From Candidatus Cloacimonadales bacterium (GTDB lineage Bacteria; Cloacimonadota; Cloacimonadia; Cloacimonadales; TCS61), in assembly GCA_030656075.1 (NCBI GenBank), contig JAUSOT010000122.1, forward strand, positions 1-53,560: 53,560 nt of DNA. The letters are read 5' to 3'. The notes beneath the pieces are model-generated. The model was given only the letters and a program-made list of their open reading frames with translations. It searched no databases and was not told where the DNA came from. Made by a program: the position numbers and the translations under genes. Within the stretch, counting starts at the first letter, position 1, and each line of letters starts with the position of its first letter. Positions 51,187-53,560 of the stretch are shown piece by piece.

Positions 51187-53247
51187 ATGAAATTATTTAA
51201 GAAAATACTGATTGCCAACCGAGGTGAAATTGCCGTGCGGATAATGAAATCCGCTCGTTCGCTGGGCATCAAAACTGTGGCAATTTATGCTCAAGCCGAC
51301 AACGATTCCATCCACGTGAACTATGCCGATGAAGCTTACTGCATCGGGGAAGTTGACCTGGCAGATACTTATCTGAACATCGAAAAGATCATCGATCTGG
51401 CTATTAAAACAGGCTGCGATGCCATTCATCCCGGCTACGGATTTCTGGCTGAAAACTCGAAATTTGTAGAAGCCTGCGATGTTCAAAACATTGTTTTCAT
51501 AGGCCCCAACGCTGCTTCCATGGAATTGATGGGCAATAAAATTCAAGCCAGGAAGTTCATTGAATCAATCAAAATTCCGCAAGTTGATGCGGTGATTGGT
51601 GCTGCTAAAACGTTGCTTGAAAAAAGCAAAAAAATTCCTTTCCCGATCTTGATCAAAGCTGCTGCCGGCGGCGGCGGCAAAGGCATGCGGATCGTGCGCA
51701 GCGAAAAAGAGCTGAAAAATGCTCTGGAAGCAACATCGCGAGAAGCCAAATCCTATTTCGGTGATGGAGATATTTTCATCGAGAAATATCTGGAAAATCC
51801 CCGGCATATCGAGTTCCAGATTTTGGGAGATAACTTTGGCAATGTTGTTCATCTCTTCGACCGGGAATGTTCCATTCAAAGAAGACATCAAAAAATCATC
51901 GAAGAAGCTCCTTCACCCACTATCGATCCTGAATTGCGCCAAAGAATGGGAGAAGCTGCCGTCAGAATTGGGAAAGAAACAAATTACAACAGTGCCGGCA
52001 CGATTGAATTCCTGGTGGATAGAGACAAAAATTTCTACTTCCTGGAAATGAACACACGCATCCAGGTGGAGCATCCCGTCACGGAATTTACGACGGGAAT
52101 CGATCTGGTGACAGAACAGATTTTGATTGCTGCAGGAAACAAATTAAGATTAAAACAGGAAGATTTGAAGCAAACCGGTCATGCCATCGAATGCAGAATT
52201 TATGCGGAAGATCCGGCTAATAACTTCCTGCCTTCTCCCGGCAAAATGTCACTTTACGTGGAACCCAGAGACTCTGAAATCCGCATCGATACCGGCATCG
52301 ACAAAGATACCGTTATCAAAAGCTTCTACGATCCGATGATCTCCAAGTTGATCGTTCATGCCGAAAACCGCGAAAAAGCCATCCAAAAAATGGAGAAAGC
52401 TCTATCCGAATATAAAATTCACGGCATTGCCACCAACATTTCCTACCTGAAAAAGATCATGAGTTTTGCTGAATACAAAATCAACCGCATTTCCACTCAT
52501 TTCTGCGACGATCATACCGCAGGCATCATCAAAGAAATTAATGAAATGAAAAAGAGCATTCCCGCCTCGCTGCCGATCATGGCATTCTTCCTGTATTCCT
52601 TCCGAAATACTGGCAACAGAAATGGAATGAATACAAATGTCTGGGATTATATCGGTTATTGGCGGAACGGCACTTCCATAACTTTCGAGCTGTTCGATAG
52701 AATTAATGAAACTTCTGAAAAACAGGAAATCCGGGTGAAAACTTACAATGAAAAAGGGATTTATAAATTTATATTTGGAAATAATGAATTCGTTGTCGTT
52801 TTCAAATCATTCGATTATGAAACACAAAAGTTGGAATTTTATTTAGGTGGTGAAAGCCTGATCACGGCATACGTTTCCGAAAAAAATTCCGGACGCGGAT
52901 TTGTGGAAATTCAGAATTCGGTTTTCGAAATTGCCAGACATGACATTTTAGATGATAGTCTGTCTTTGAAAGATATTGAAGATTCTTCCTTGCATGGCAG
53001 CGGAAACAGCATAAAGTCACCGATGCCGGGTGTCGTGATAAAAATTGTTGCAAAAGTTGGACAGAAAGTGAAAAAAGGCGAAGTGCTGATCGTGGTGGAA
53101 GCCATGAAAATGGAGAATAGTTTGATCGCTCCGCGGGACGGGATTATAGAAGCGATCAACGTGAAAACCGGTGATCAGGTGGATGGTGCAACTTCTTTGA
53201 TCATTTTGGAAGAAGAGAGCGAGGAATTGATAAGTTCCTTAGAATAG
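51187..53247 (+). CDS. mccA: 3-methylcrotonyl-CoA carboxylase alpha subunit: biotin carboxylase plus BCCP (686 aa)
   Basis: It carboxylates its own biotin with ATP and bicarbonate and passes the carboxyl to the MccB subunit. Domain order: biotin carboxylase N-domain (KKILIANRGEIAVRI, GYGFLAEN), ATP-grasp with AAAGGGGKGMRIV, the HIEFQILGD and HLFDRECSIQRRHQK motifs, EMNTRIQVEHPVTE, and the C-domain with GHAIECRIYAEDP and FLPSPGK. A linker/BT-like region (about 480-600) follows, then a biotinyl domain with VEAMKMENS (Lys is the biotin site). The overall length fits MCC/PCC alpha. ATG 51187 is preferred over an upstream start at 51124, since the family begins with this segment. It is 224 bases after liuC. 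Pairing with mccB is inferred from the locus. Confidence 0.9.
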   Translation: MKLFKKILIANRGEIAVRIMKSARSLGIKTVAIYAQADNDSIHVNYADEAYCIGEVDLADTYLNIEKIIDLAIKTGCDAIHPGYGFLAENSKFVEACDVQNIVFIGPNAASMELMGNKIQARKFIESIKIPQVDAVIGAAKTLLEKSKKIPFPILIKAAAGGGGKGMRIVRSEKELKNALEATSREAKSYFGDGDIFIEKYLENPRHIEFQILGDNFGNVVHLFDRECSIQRRHQKIIEEAPSPTIDPELRQRMGEAAVRIGKETNYNSAGTIEFLVDRDKNFYFLEMNTRIQVEHPVTEFTTGIDLVTEQILIAAGNKLRLKQEDLKQTGHAIECRIYAEDPANNFLPSPGKMSLYVEPRDSEIRIDTGIDKDTVIKSFYDPMISKLIVHAENREKAIQKMEKALSEYKIHGIATNISYLKKIMSFAEYKINRISTHFCDDHTAGIIKEINEMKKSIPASLPIMAFFLYSFRNTGNRNGMNTNVWDYIGYWRNGTSITFELFDRINETSEKQEIRVKTYNEKGIYKFIFGNNEFVVVFKSFDYETQKLEFYLGGESLITAYVSEKNSGRGFVEIQNSVFEIARHDILDDSLSLKDIEDSSLHGSGNSIKSPMPGVVIKIVAKVGQKVKKGEVLIVVEAMKMENSLIAPRDGIIEAINVKTGDQVDGATSLIILEEESEELISSLE

Positions 53248-53510
53248 AGTGGTTTTTGCCTCACCCTGCCCTCTTAGATAAGGCTGAAGAAAATGAGATC
53301 GTTTGAACAAAGTTCAAGCCGACTCTTTAAAGGAGCGGGTAAAGAGTAAAAAGTTTTCAGAGTACTTTTCCTTCTCCCTTGGAGAAGGTGGTCCCGAACG
53401 CTTTCGGGACGAAGTCGGTTTACCCCGTGAAATTCAGCTTGCTGAATATTTCATTGGGGATGAGGCGGAGAGAAAAATAAATTTTAAAAAATATATAGGA
53501 GAAGAGAGAA
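53248..53510. repeat. Intergenic repeat region
   Basis: No gene is seen. CTCACCCTGCCCTCTTAG belongs to the repeat family at 36494 and 36800. TTCTCCCTTGGAGAAGGTGG matches about 36561. CCCGAACGCTTTCGGGA and TTCAGCTTGCTGAA are short hairpins. GGAGAAGAGAG lies before the final start codon. Confidence 0.5.
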
Positions 53511-53560
53511 ATGAGCTACATATTTTGTGAAAAAGAACATGATCTCTTGCGAAAAAGCGT
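53511..53560 (+). CDS. Acyl-CoA dehydrogenase, 5' end only (probable isovaleryl-CoA dehydrogenase)
   Basis: Only 16 codons are inside the window: MSYIFCEKEHDLLRKS. The EKEHDLLRKSV pattern is that of the N-terminal helix of acyl-CoA dehydrogenases, where E-H-x-x-L-R-x-S-V is common. Following mccB, liuC and mccA, it would supply the isovaleryl-CoA dehydrogenase step that feeds methylcrotonyl-CoA to the carboxylase. The gene runs off the right edge. The call depends on this short match and context. Confidence 0.6.
   Translation, partial: MSYIFCEKEHDLLRKS

Noticed and set aside
53303-53530. Possible 75-residue gene before the last start codon
   Set aside because: It is made of the dispersed CTTCTCC/GGAGAAGG repeat and overlaps the acyl-CoA dehydrogenase start.

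Overview
The window looks like a chromosomal stretch of an anaerobic, amino-acid-fermenting bacterium of the FCB group, most plausibly Cloacimonadota (Cloacimonetes) or a close relative. This is an inference from three things: two secreted beta-helix proteins ending in a YPNPFNP-type C-terminal sorting/FlgD-like domain, a density of heterodisulfide-reductase-like (Hdr) flavin/iron-sulfur genes typical of strict anaerobes, and a leucine-catabolism set. Composition is roughly 40% G+C by eye. No rRNA, tRNA, CRISPR array, transposase or integrase gene was seen.

Region 1 (64-10273, +) is an electron-transfer and sulfur/selenium neighbourhood. It holds a double-FAD HdrA-like protein, a DsrE-like protein, MvhD, three Flox/sulfhydrogenase-type subunits and an HdrC, followed by TusA-like, YedE/YeeE-type transporter and rhodanese-like lipoprotein genes. 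The mvhD gene carries an in-frame UGA at a conserved cluster-ligand cysteine, followed by a bacterial SECIS-like hairpin, so I annotate it as a selenoprotein that ordinary gene callers would truncate. The set resembles HdrABC-FloxABCD complexes (flavin-based electron bifurcation with NADH), but no hdrB lies beside it.

Region 2 (10506-24683, +) has a 1482-residue HdrA-like protein with a complete GltD/NfnL-type NADPH module nested inside its N-terminal half. Next come two secreted parallel beta-helix proteins, then an hdrA-hdrC-hdrB operon whose HdrA ends in an MvhD-like domain that has lost all its cysteines. A strong terminator closes the operon, and a convergent MarR regulator follows.

Region 3 (25381-34646, -) is a compact putative defence island: an Eco57I/PglX-like DNA methyltransferase, an AbiEi-like regulator, an AbiEii-like nucleotidyltransferase and a PLD-SNF2 helicase. 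A cluster of three repeated 15-bp motifs lies in the putative AbiEi promoter region.

Region 4 (35344-53560, +) is acyl-CoA and leucine catabolism: a degenerate and a canonical acyl-CoA dehydrogenase, EtfBA, a fourth HdrA and an HdrD-like (HdrC-HdrB fusion) protein. These are followed by methylcrotonyl-CoA carboxylase beta, methylglutaconyl-CoA hydratase, methylcrotonyl-CoA carboxylase alpha and the start of another acyl-CoA dehydrogenase. The pathway is interrupted by accessory genes: two YhcG/DUF1016 nucleases, a UDG-superfamily protein, a SHOCT protein and a small nuclease-like protein. Two truncated 5' ends of an enoyl-CoA hydratase gene lie among these accessory genes. I infer that acyl-CoA electrons pass through ETF to the adjacent Hdr proteins and on to ferredoxin, NAD or disulfide acceptors.

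Intergenic regions carry many imperfect palindromic repeats, some with shared sequence, that look like small non-autonomous repeat families.
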